NCBI RefSeq assembly: GCF_949628215.1
Contig: NC_134279.1
Location: 48,596,266 to 48,660,265 of the forward strand
Origin: Phalacrocorax aristotelis
Taxonomy: Eukaryota > Chordata > Aves > Suliformes > Phalacrocoracidae
Length of the DNA stretch: 64,000 nucleotides
Reading direction: 5' to 3'
The position numbers were made by a program, and so were the translations under genes. Below are positions 24,501 to 34,620 of this stretch, one piece after another. Position 1 is the first letter of the stretch, and every line of letters starts with the position of its first letter. Under the pieces are notes generated by a model, which saw nothing but the letters and a program-made list of their open reading frames with translations, had not been told where the DNA came from and made no database searches.

Positions 24501-27500
24501 ACTGAACTGAAATCTAACAGTGGTAAAATTCACTAAGACTCAATTCAGTCAGCACTTACAGGGAAGGGGGATTAGAATTAGCATTCAAAATCTGTGTTTG
24601 GTATATTAGATATACACTTTCTTTTCTATTCTGCACTACAACTTTCTCTGCTGGATATGAAGTGGAATCTTCCCCAGTGATAAAGCACATAATGCTAAAG
24701 CAAGTACATTAAGCCAAATTAAAATGCATAGCTTTGATAACATCAACATCTATAGAATCAGAAGAAAATGTTAGGCTCACAGTTTCAAGAAAGATCAAAC
24801 ATCAAAACAAAAGACAACCATTATCTATCAAAACCCTACCGTAAGCTTTAATATAGAAAGAGCTAGTATATTCATCTCAGTACACTGCTACTTTCCATTA
24901 TTCTAGTTGAAGCTGTTTTTCAGGCAGTTGCACATATGCTAGAAGTTTTCGCACAGGTATTTTCTAGGCATGACAAATATATACCAGTTCGCAAATATCC
25001 TAAGCTGACCGATAAGTGACTTCTGGCAAGCTGTGCAAGTCTTCCTCATGAAGTTCCCTTAAACAAGAATAGTATCTTTTCACAAACCTGCCTTGTACAA
25101 AAGGAATCTAAAAAATTCCACAGAAAGCTGGGTTTTTTTAGAGCAATAGCTTGGAGAACAACATGGAGAAGCAAAAGGGAGCCTGCAATCATAACAGATT
25201 CTAGAAGCACACAGGAAACATCTCTCAAGTCAAAACAAATGCATAGCAGAAACAAGGAAGAACAGGTGCCACAATCCAATTTTCTTGGATTACTAAATCA
25301 AAATGTCAACATTAAAAACAAAGATCAGCTATTTCCCTTTGCCAAATAGGCCAAGTGAATAACTGGGGTGCAATAACCCAGAAAGTCTTTACACTACCTT
25401 TACAGTGCACTTTGGTTCATGTTTTCAGTGTAGCCATAAAACTAGAAACTCCTTTTTAAAACAGAAACCAAAAGCATCAAGCATCTCATTATTCTAGCAG
25501 CTTTGGCTATTAAAAGAATACCTGCTTCAAATTAAAGCAAGACTTATCATAAATTAGCAGGTTGGTGAGTAGAAACAAGCATTGAACATGCAAACATTAT
25601 AAATATTTACCAGAGTAAAAATGAGGTAATTTTCCCCATTCCACTATTTTTGTGGGCTCTATTCTTTTCTTCCTTAAAAATGTTACACGCTACTTGAAGG
25701 GCACTTGAAAAATACCAGCAGGCTAAAAGCTAGTGGCAGCAACACGCTGCTGCTATCTGAAGCATCAGTCCTACAGCAGACTCAATTCTGCACTGGAACT
25801 AGCCCTGTTTGCAGACCTGGAGCACTACCAGAGAGCTAGGAGGGAAAGAAGCAGTTGGGCTTCAAGACAGATTTATCTGCACCACATCTGTAGCGGAGAA
25901 TTAGTTGCCTCCTTTCTCTGCTTTAGCCTTCTCTTGCAAGCTCAGTCCCACAAACATGTTTGTTCTCCCATACTCTTAGGGTACTGAATACTGATTTATG
26001 TAGCTCTTAAATGGCAAGCTCTTCTAAACTGTTCTCACTTATTTTCATAGCACCTACCATTCAAAAAGAAAAAGTAAATAGCTACTGGAACTATCAGCCT
26101 ACTACTAAATCCAGTGTTTCTGTACATAGGACCCAGCCTCAAATTGCACAGTATGCATAGCAGCCAGATTTCAAAACTGCCAAAATGCAAAGCAATGCGT
26201 AGAGGTCTGTGTTAGTATCCTACATGCAAAATTGAAAAATATCAGAAAAATCAGCAGCTACTTCAATGAATGAAGAAAAAGTACATGTTTGAGATTAAAG
26301 AAAAAAACCTAAGAAGTGCTCAAATCCTCAAGGGTCTGCCACTTTCTCTAATCTGAGAGATTCTCATTAGCACATTCAAGTACAACATGTGGGCCTATGC
26401 AAGGCTACGTTGTAGAAAGCAAACTTGACAAAGATTTTAATCTCCATTAAAAAAGCTTAAGAGCACAACATCCATTTGTTTAATCTAATATGCCAGGGTT
26501 TTACAAAGTCATAGTAACGAGGGCTTTCAGAGTCTACCAGCCAATTTGAAAGGTTGCTAGGGAATCACGATAGCATTAAATATACTTGAGTTTACATAGG
26601 CAATAACACACTGGTTTGAATAACATTACTGTGCAAGCTTCCAGTTGTTCATGATATCCACTTACTATTAGTCACAGCTGAATACCGTAAAGAATAAGGC
26701 AAGCAGTTGTCTGGGGCTGAAAAAGCACCAATATCTTCACTGCCTACTTCAAATTTGACAAAGCCTTGGAATGACTTGCAAGCTGTTATTGTCTCTGAGA
26801 GGAAAAGGAGGAAAAGGCAATTCACCTGGCAGAAGCACCAGACCTGACACTTGCTCTCCTCCCAGCTTTGCTTCTACTACATCAGTTTTCCCTTATCACT
26901 AAGAAGCTTTGGGGTCGCTCTAGATAAAAATGCCCTGGAGTTAACAAGGAATGTAACTGCATAGTGAGTAACTACAGAACAGCAAATAAGACTGCTTTTA
27001 GCACTTCATCCCAGTTAAGAACACCTTGGTATTAAGTCAGCTGAGGCTTGCGGCCAGTTTTGTTGAAATGCCATTTTATACTATGGAGGACATTTAGCAT
27101 TTCTTTTTCCCAGAGCTGTATTTCCTGACTTAAGAGCAGGAACATTGTTCCATCCCTTCTCTACCCAGCAACGTCTTAAATGGGAAGTTCCTAGGAGACA
27201 AGTGATGTTCAAGAGAATAGATTCATGAAAACAGTATATTAGGAAGAATTATTTGTAATATTTAGTTACATTATGAAACAGAAGTGGACTACCTGAGGCT
27301 ACTAGGGCTGCAAAGCCTGCTTTTGTCTCCATCTTTACCTGCCAGCAGATACAATGGCAGATTCCAAGACTTAAGAGTAACTGCTTATCTTATCACATCT
27401 AATCTAGAATTATTTTACCATTTTAGTTTTAATCCTCGCTGTCTCCAATCCTCACTATGTATTGTACCAAGACCACTGTAACTCCAAGACTGTACCCCCA

Positions 27501-30290
27501 AGAAGTGCAAAGCAGTTAGCAAACTCACTTTGTTACAGCAGTATGACTGAATCAGTATTCCCAGTGAAGAGTTAGAGAATCTTCTGTTAAGCCACATGCG
27601 CCTAGAAATATCTAAAAATACCTACTCTAAGTGCTACTACAGAGCCTTTTTCACTTGTCAATTGGTTTTTGAAAGGTCATTTTTACATTCCTTGCAGTAG
27701 ATGTGGTTGTAACTATAGTTTAGCTTGGCATGTAGTTGATATATGATTGCCTTGAAGTTTTTACACATACACTACGCTTCAAAATCTGCACTGAAACAGT
27801 TCAGTTTCTTCAAAAATGAAAATTTTAAAGACGTAAGACTTTATGCAGAAATTCAAGAACAGTTCTGTACCTCTGCCAAAGCTGATACAGTTTCCCGGAA
27901 AAGCAAATTCCCCTCACGCCTTGTGCCAATAAGATTGTGCAAATAACTCCAGCTCATTCTCCACTCCACTAGGATTTAGCTACTTCATAATAAATGGGCC
28001 ACACTCAATCTCTTGTGCCTTGCTCAGCAGCACTAGGCAGAGGAATTATGCTGAGATCCATCTGGGTGGCTAATTTCTGCCTTAATTCATGAGCCAGGCA
28101 TAGCTCACATTTTCACTAACTTGCCACAGTAAGAAAGTTCCCACTCTACTAGTTTTTCCCTCACTTTTGTAACAAGCATCACAAAGGCATAAAATATTCT
28201 CTCAACTACTCAATAGCCCCAGGCACTAAGAGCACTTCACTAGCAATAATCAGCTGGTTTTTAAAACAAATTTGCCACAAAATATACAGCTAGTTCTTAG
28301 TAGCAAAACTAAACCCTGTCTACAGCTGCTTTATCCAGGGTCAAGTCAGCTGTAGTTCTTACTGCAACTTTGAATATTTCTTGACAGATTACAGTGATTT
28401 TATCTGTACTAAATTCTTATTAGTGTGAAGCCTAGTCTTGTTCTGTGCAATATTTTTTTCTTCAGTATTTGGATTACTGTATTTTGGTAAGCATCCAACT
28501 AGCGATATTCTATTTGACTCTGCTGTCTTTAACCCAATATTATGACAGCAATAAAAGGCTTGGAAAAAGTCTAAATGAGATACTGAAGCAGTTCTTATCC
28601 TCAGTAGTAAGCATAGAAACCACACTTTTTTTAAAAAAAAGACTTCTTGACTATGTTCTCAGCTCAGCTTAAAGCTTGTATCACTAATTCAATTTGACAC
28701 TGAAATGAAAGCTCACATAAATTATTTCTCACTGATTGACTTTAATAAAGCATTTGAAAGTTAAGTAGGTGACAAATTACCAGGGCAAGCAAATTAAAAA
28801 CTTAATATGGTATACATTTAACTTTTCAGTCATAGAGGCTTTTCTCCTTCTGAGGGAAAACAAGACTCTATTCAAGCTCGTCAGAAATATAATTAGAAAG
28901 GTGTGGTAAAAAAACAAGGTTAAAATCACACAGCTGCATAACTTCAAAAATCAGGAAATAGAAACTGGGTAGAAACAAGCTTGCCTCATTCACACCACAG
29001 AATTCACTTTTAGCAACAGCAAAAGCTATATTTTTATATCACACCTACCATTCAGTCACAAGGTCCAGAGTTTCTATAGCTTTAAAGAAAGCTTTCAGAG
29101 TTATTAATGCTCTGGAACTTGTGCACTATTGGGCAGATATTAGAGCAAACAGCTGAACCCTTTTCCACAAGGAACAAACACTGCCAGGTTAAATGCTCTG
29201 CTTTATGGTAGACTAGAACAGGTGCTCTATTTTAGCACTGCAGCAGCACCCGCTAAGTTCTTACTGCAAAATTCGAATTCACAAGGAGTTAAGACTTTTC
29301 ACCTTTCCTTAAAGATACCGAAGGCTCACTTCCCTTATTTTGCAGAAAGTAAGGGATACAGTTAGATTAAAGAAATTGCTTTGGCCCTTTATCTCAAACA
29401 ATAGTTCTATGCTATCTTTCTCCATACTTAAGTTTCTCATAATCTTAGCCCTTCATATCACTACTAGATTCAAACTTCTAAGAAAAGGATGAAAGGTTAG
29501 AAAATTAATACTTCCTAACAGAGGCCAATGTTTTAGCCTTAGCACATAACTGCTAAAGAAACAGTCAAAAAGTTGACAAGAGAAAACAAGCTATAAAGTA
29601 AAGCACTGTTGGAACCTTTCTTTGAAGTAAGATAAAGTACCCTCCAAAACAAGCCTTTATGGCCTATCCTGATTGCTTCCTTATAGCTATTACCATACCT
29701 AGTACAACAGTTTGGTAAGAGCAGTCAAGGAGCTACCCATTCCACTCTCAAGTTCTATATTAAAAGCCTTTAAGGTGGAAGTGACACATTAAGAATTAAT
29801 TATTAGCACCCCAAGAAGAGCCAAGAATAAACAGCTGCATCACCTCTTGTGCTTTTTGTAACTACAATGGTTTTGCAACTACACACATAGAAACAAAAAA
29901 CCAAACAAGCCCTACATAACTATTCTGCATTCAAGAAGCTCCTCCATGTGTTCAACAATTTGTGCGTTAAGATTAGGGACAAAACATGGAAAAAACCATG
30001 AAAAATAGCTGTCCTTTTAAGTCAACACTTTGCTGCTTTTGAATTATGATTTAAGATTAGAACAGAGCTACAACCATAGGGCCACAACATTAAAGTAGCT
30101 ATAAGAAACATCTCTCCAACAACCATAAACACTTTTGTTTTTACCAGAAATAGTTACTCAGCCTTTTCTTATATTAAAAAAACCAGCCCAAACTCTTTTT
30201 AAGTGAAACCACCACAGACTCCTATTGCTTTTACCACCATACTCTACTAAACACAAAATGCCCTATACAATTAACACCACATTACATACC
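18506..30290. other. AT-rich non-coding DNA, nothing recognised
   Basis: Almost 12 kb with no exon, RNA gene or clear transposon that I can support. Marked C-over-G excess on the + strand, for example 19 C against 6 G in 29,641-29,700 and 16 C against 5 G in 28,141-28,200. That is the pattern expected if the minus strand is the transcribed (mRNA-like) strand. Minor features are a run of nine G at 18,890-18,898 and a T-run followed by eight A at 28,625-28,640. Open frames are all 60-100 codons without domains. Confidence 0.5.
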
Positions 30291-33200
30291 AGCAAAAGCT
30301 CCCCGAGGCTTGGGCTGTTGTCAATGGCTTTGCTGGGAGTTGCAGCCTGTTAGGAAGGAGGCTGGGTGTGGGTGATTCAGACATGAGAGCATGGTATGGA
30401 GCTGGAAGACTATAATGTTTGCAGCCTGAATGTGTTGTGTATGGTAGCTGTGTGGGTGCCTCAAGGCATGAGGAGCATTTGAAGAAGTGGTAGGTGACTT
30501 TAAGGGTGGTGCTGGCAGAAAGAGTGTGCAATGGGGGTGGCGTGCATAAGCAAAAGCCCTTGTCTTGGGAGACATTGGTGTGTGCTTGTGGCTTTATGAG
30601 AAGCTGTCTTTAGTAGTGGAGTGTGAGGTGGGTACCTATGCCTGATCCTGCTTCCTGGGAGGGTGGGTGGAAGGGTCTTGCCTGACTAAATCACATACCT
30701 TCAGAAAGCCTTGTAGTAATGCAAAGCAGGAACCTCTTGCAAGAGAAAAGCCATGCCCAGGTGTGTGCTTAGAGCTCTGCCTCTGGTGGGGAAGTGGCAG
30801 AGTTGTATTTGTGTGAATTTATAGTCCTGCAGGAGAGTGCAGGATTGCTTATGAAGCCTGCAGCTGGGGCTGTGGGAAAGGACCAGGTGTGTGGTGTTAT
30901 GAGGGGAGGCTCCCCTTATAGAGGGTCAGGTGCACGTGGGTGTCTTTTGCATCCTGTGAAGGTGGTAGGGTAGAGGGACTGCGTAGTGAGAGTGGTGTTT
31001 GCAAACAACATGCCTTGTGTTTAAGAGGTGTCTTGGTAGCTAGGATCTTTGCAAAAAGGGCTCTGTGGCAGGGAGAGCCTTTCCTAGGAGTGGTAATCAA
31101 CTTTGAGAGTGGTGCTAGCAGAAACAGCGTGCCCAGGGCCTGTGGTCTTGAGCAGGCTTGAGCTTGAGCTTTCTTGTTCTTTTGTTGGGAGGCGCTGGTG
31201 TGGGCATATGCTATGGGAGAAGAGAACCCTAAGGGTGAAAGGTGTTACCTGGGCTAGAGAGCTGTGTGTGACCTGAGTTTTCTCTAGGGGTGGAAGGAGG
31301 GTGTGATAGCCTTCACAACTGAAGTAAACTGTGGAGTTATAGAAAGATGAATAGGGAATGAAGAAATGAACCCTTGTCTGGGAGTGGTGGGTGTGTGAGG
31401 GTGATACAAGAGGCAGGAGCATGCAATAAAGTGTTGGGGTTGTAGAAGGGAAGGTGGGGTAATCTCTGGGAGCAGTAGTGCACACCTGTGCACAGCTTCC
31501 ATGTGCTGTGGACTGTGCAGGGTTATGAAATGGTATCTAAATTAAGTGCTTCAAGTATGGTGGGCTGTATAGTCTGCTGAAAAGGAACTTGGGGGGGAGC
31601 AGTGTGTTGCTGGACAGAAACAGATGCCTAATACGCAGTTTGTTTCCTGTGAAGGTGGCAGGAGTGTCTAAATCCCTTTTGTCCAAAAGGGGTCATGGCC
31701 TTTTTTAAAAGGAATCATCCTGGGTAGGGTGTAGCCTCCCCAGGGAGAGACAGTGCCTGTGTGCAGCTTTGTATGCTGTGAAGATGATGTGAACAGTGTG
31801 GTGGCAATGACTTTTATGAGCTTAAATGCCTTGTCTTTCAGGGGTGCTTATGGTCTAAGGAAAAGTGATGTGTAGTGGGGGTGGGGGAGAATCCTTCTTA
31901 AGGATTAGCAGATGCTTGTGTGGATGTTACAGGTAGAAAGAGCCTGTGGTGATATTCATAAGGTAAGGGACTAATTTTTGGGTAGGTTTGCAGTCTTGTG
32001 AGAAAAACTGCTAGTGAGGAGTGTAGCCTTGCCCAGGAGTGGCACATGCTTGTGAGTGGTTTCCAGTTGTTATGGGACCAGTAGGAGTGTGGCTGCAGTA
32101 GGGCTCAGAGGCTGATTGTCTTCTGTTTGAAACAGACTTGTGGGATTGTGGAGAAAGTAGCCACTTAAAGATGATGGGGTAGCTTTGCGCAGGAAGGGTG
32201 CATGCTGTAGTATGCCTTCTATTGTGGGTGTGTGTGTGTGGTGCGGAGCAGAGGCTTTGATGGTGTTTTCAAGTGAAGCCCCTCAAGTTTGAGAGATGTT
32301 TGGATGGGCTTAGTCTTCCAGGATAGGAACTGCTTGGGGAATGGGGAAAGCCTTGCCCAGGAATGGCAGATGCCTTTGTGGCTTCCATGTGCTGCGAGGG
32401 GGACGGGGTCAGCAGGAGCATGCAATTGAGTTTGCAGGCCGAATGCCTCATATTTGGGTGGCCTCATTTCAGTGGAAGGCACCTGTGGCAGGTGTTGGAG
32501 CCTTAGCTGGGGCAGGGGGCAGAAACCTGTGTCCTGCTGCCATTTGTGGAAGTGGCAGGATTTGGCTGCAATAATGTTTGTAAAGCAAAGAGTGTTTGTA
32601 TGGGCTTGTGTTGTGAAAGTGTCCTCTACAGAAAAGATTTGCCTCCCTGAGGAGGGGGAGATGCCTGCGTGAGGTTTACATGGTCTGTGAGGGTGGCAGA
32701 GCTGGCAGGAGTGTGCAGTGGTGTTGGTGTTTACTAGCAAAATGCCTTGTATGAGAGGCATTTGAGTGGGCTTGCTGTCTCCAGAAAAGGATTTAGTGGT
32801 GGGGGTGTAAGGGCGGAGGGAGGACAAGATTTACCCAGAAGGAGCAGATGCCTTCGAGGGGGGGCATGGTGAAGTGTGCTGTGTGGGTCAGCATGGGTTC
32901 ATGGGCTGAGGTATTCAGGGAGGCTTGCAGCCTTGTGAGAAGGGAGTTGTTGTGGGGAGGGCAGCCTTCTGTAAGACTCGCACATGCATGTGTACAGCTT
33001 CCATATGGTGTGAGGGTGGAGGGGGTGGCAGGAGAGCGCAATGATGATATTTATGAGCTAAGTGCCTCACGTTTGGGTGGGCTTGTCTTCCAAGGCAGGA
33101 ACTGTTATGTGTGGAGTCCTTACCCATGAGCTAAGTGACTCACGTTTGAGCAGTCTTGTAATCTTGTGAAAAGTGGTGCTTTGGTGGGGAGTAGCCACCC

Positions 33201-34020
33201 CTAGGTGGGGGAGAAGCCAGTATGTAGCTTCCATGTTCTGTGAAGGTGATGTAGGTGGCAGAAATGTGCGGTAGTACTGGCACTGAGGAGCAAAGGGAGT
33301 GGTGTTTGTGGGAGCTCATACTCTCAACAGGGGACCTTCTGTCAAGGGCCAAATCTTTCCCCAGAACCAGGAGAATTCTTAGGGAGAGGGGGGAATCCAG
33401 AACATGCACTGGCAGTGGTGTTCACAGGCAAAATGTTTCATGTCCAATTGTGTTTGGAGATTTTTCTGAGAAGGGAACTATTGGGGGAGATCTTTGTGCA
33501 TGAATGCCAGGGCACAGCTCCCACTTGCTGTGGCAGCAACGGTGTTGATAAGCTTGAATATGCTTTCTCTTTGAGCATGCTTGTAGTCCGATGAAAAGGG
33601 GCCCTCAGGAGGGGGTAGCTTCCTCAAGGAAGGGCTGGGATTTGTTGGCAGGAGCCTTGTCAAGGGGTGGCAGGGGACTGTGAGGTAAGACATGGGGGCA
33701 AGAGCTTGACATTGTAATGGCATCGTGAGCAAAGTGAAACCTGTCTGGGCAGCTCTGTAGCTATGCAAAAAGGAATGTTCTGTGGGGTAAGGAGAAAGCC
33801 TTGTCCTGGAGTGACCAGTGGCTTTGGGCAACTTCCATTTGCTGCGGGGGCCTTGTAAGACCACAACAAGAGTGTGATGAGTGCAGCGTGTTATGTTTGA
33901 GGGGGTCACTTTGAAAAAAGGCCATTGCAGCAAGTGGGGGTGGGTGGTAGATGGACTCTTGCCTGTAGGTGGCAGATGCCTGCAATGTGATGGCATAAGG
34001 TGCAGGAGGGATGACTTGAA
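30291..34020 (+). repeat. G-rich degenerate tandem array, unit about 150 bp
   Basis: The block is sharply different from its surroundings: strongly G-rich and C-poor on the + strand (28 G, 4 C in 31,381-31,440) yet low in CpG. The same phrases return in the same order. One is a GCCTTGCCCAGGAGTGGCAGATGCC-like piece (near 31,730, 31,890, 32,025, 32,180, 32,345, 32,640, 32,830, 33,190, 33,795, 33,955). Then comes CTTCCATGTGCTGTGAGG (near 31,496, 32,381, 32,999, 33,228, 33,834), then GTGGCAGGAGTGTGCAATG. Last is AATGCCTTGTGTTTGAG followed by GGGCTTGTAGTCTTGTGAAAAGG. Successive anchors from 31,538 to 34,025 mostly lie 120-185 bp apart (one 73-bp step), mean about 150, implying roughly two dozen copies. 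Divergence between copies is high. The long minus-strand open frames here (for example 32,219-32,827) reflect scarcity of stop codons in C/A-rich sequence and are not genes. I do not recognise the family. Confidence 0.75.
33047..33150 (+). repeat. Local 73-bp duplication inside the G-rich array
   Basis: GAGCTAAGTGCCTCACGTTT at 33,055 and GAGCTAAGTGACTCACGTTT at 33,128 differ by one base over 20 and lie 73 bp apart, about half the usual unit. This pair is more alike than most array copies, so it looks like a later, local duplication of half a unit. Confidence 0.65.
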
Positions 34021-34461
34021 CTTCTATGCTTGACCTTCTTATGAAGGGGTAGTTAACTTCCCACCTACCTTTCCCGCATTATAGGCTTACTTACAGGGAG
34101 AAGTAGAGTAAGCAATAACCTTAGCAACAGTTAACACCCCGTGTTATCTTACCCTCTATGGGATCTTTCAGTGCTGTTTTTCTTAGCTGCCTCTTAGACT
34201 GAGGCAGCTTTCTCTGGAGCCTTCCACCCACTTGAGTCCCTCTTTAAAACAAGTTCACAGCAGACTACTGTAGCCCACCTCAGGCTTTAGCTTCTACTCT
34301 GACTAGTCTCTTCTGACTCCCTGCTTTAGAACACCTGTTTTTAGGACTATTACACTTCGATTTGCCATTTCTCTCTCCTGTCCTTCTCTACTTTATTACT
34401 GCCTAGCAGAGGTACAAGCTCCACCTTACCCAGCCATCTTGCATCTCCTCTCAGCACTTAC
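34021..34461. other. C/T-rich segment at the right edge of the array
   Basis: Immediately after the array the + strand turns pyrimidine-rich (about 34,130-34,440), so the minus strand is purine-rich. It contains a perfect 9-bp inverted repeat AGCTGCCTC / GAGGCAGCT at 34,185-34,193 and 34,201-34,209 with a 7-base loop. No gene is recognised. If the candidate minus-strand exon to its right is real, this would be the start of its first intron. Confidence 0.4.
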
Positions 34462-34620
34462 CTGTTTCCAGGTCTCTTCAACTCAGCAGGGATTTCTGTT
34501 TGCTGTTGCCTTTACGCCACATCCAGATGGAACTGGGAGGATGAACTTGAGCAGTTAGGCTTTTGCAAACTCATTCTCTGAAGCTGCAAGTCCTTGTTGT
34601 TGTCTGGAAAGCTCTACTGG
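34462..34620 (-). other. Candidate non-coding first exon of a minus-strand gene (possibly SORBS2)
   Basis: On the minus strand the sequence GGAAACAG is followed by GTAAGTGCTGA, a near-perfect splice donor with the exon ending at 34,462 (CAG|GTAAGT). The strand asymmetry of the DNA also changes in this neighbourhood: minus-strand-transcribed character to the left, mild plus-strand character to the right. In vertebrates SORBS2 is the usual upstream neighbour of TLR3 and points away from it, so a SORBS2 5' untranslated exon would be expected around here. The upstream limit is unknown; 34,620 is only nominal. There is no CpG island and no recognisable protein. A donor alone occurs often by chance, so this is a hypothesis. 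Confidence 0.22.

Noticed and set aside
32219..32827. 202-codon minus-strand open frame, the second-longest in the window after the CR1-derived frame
   Set aside because: It lies inside the G-rich array, where the minus strand is C/A-rich and short of stop codons. The peptide has no domain and several overlapping frames are equally open.
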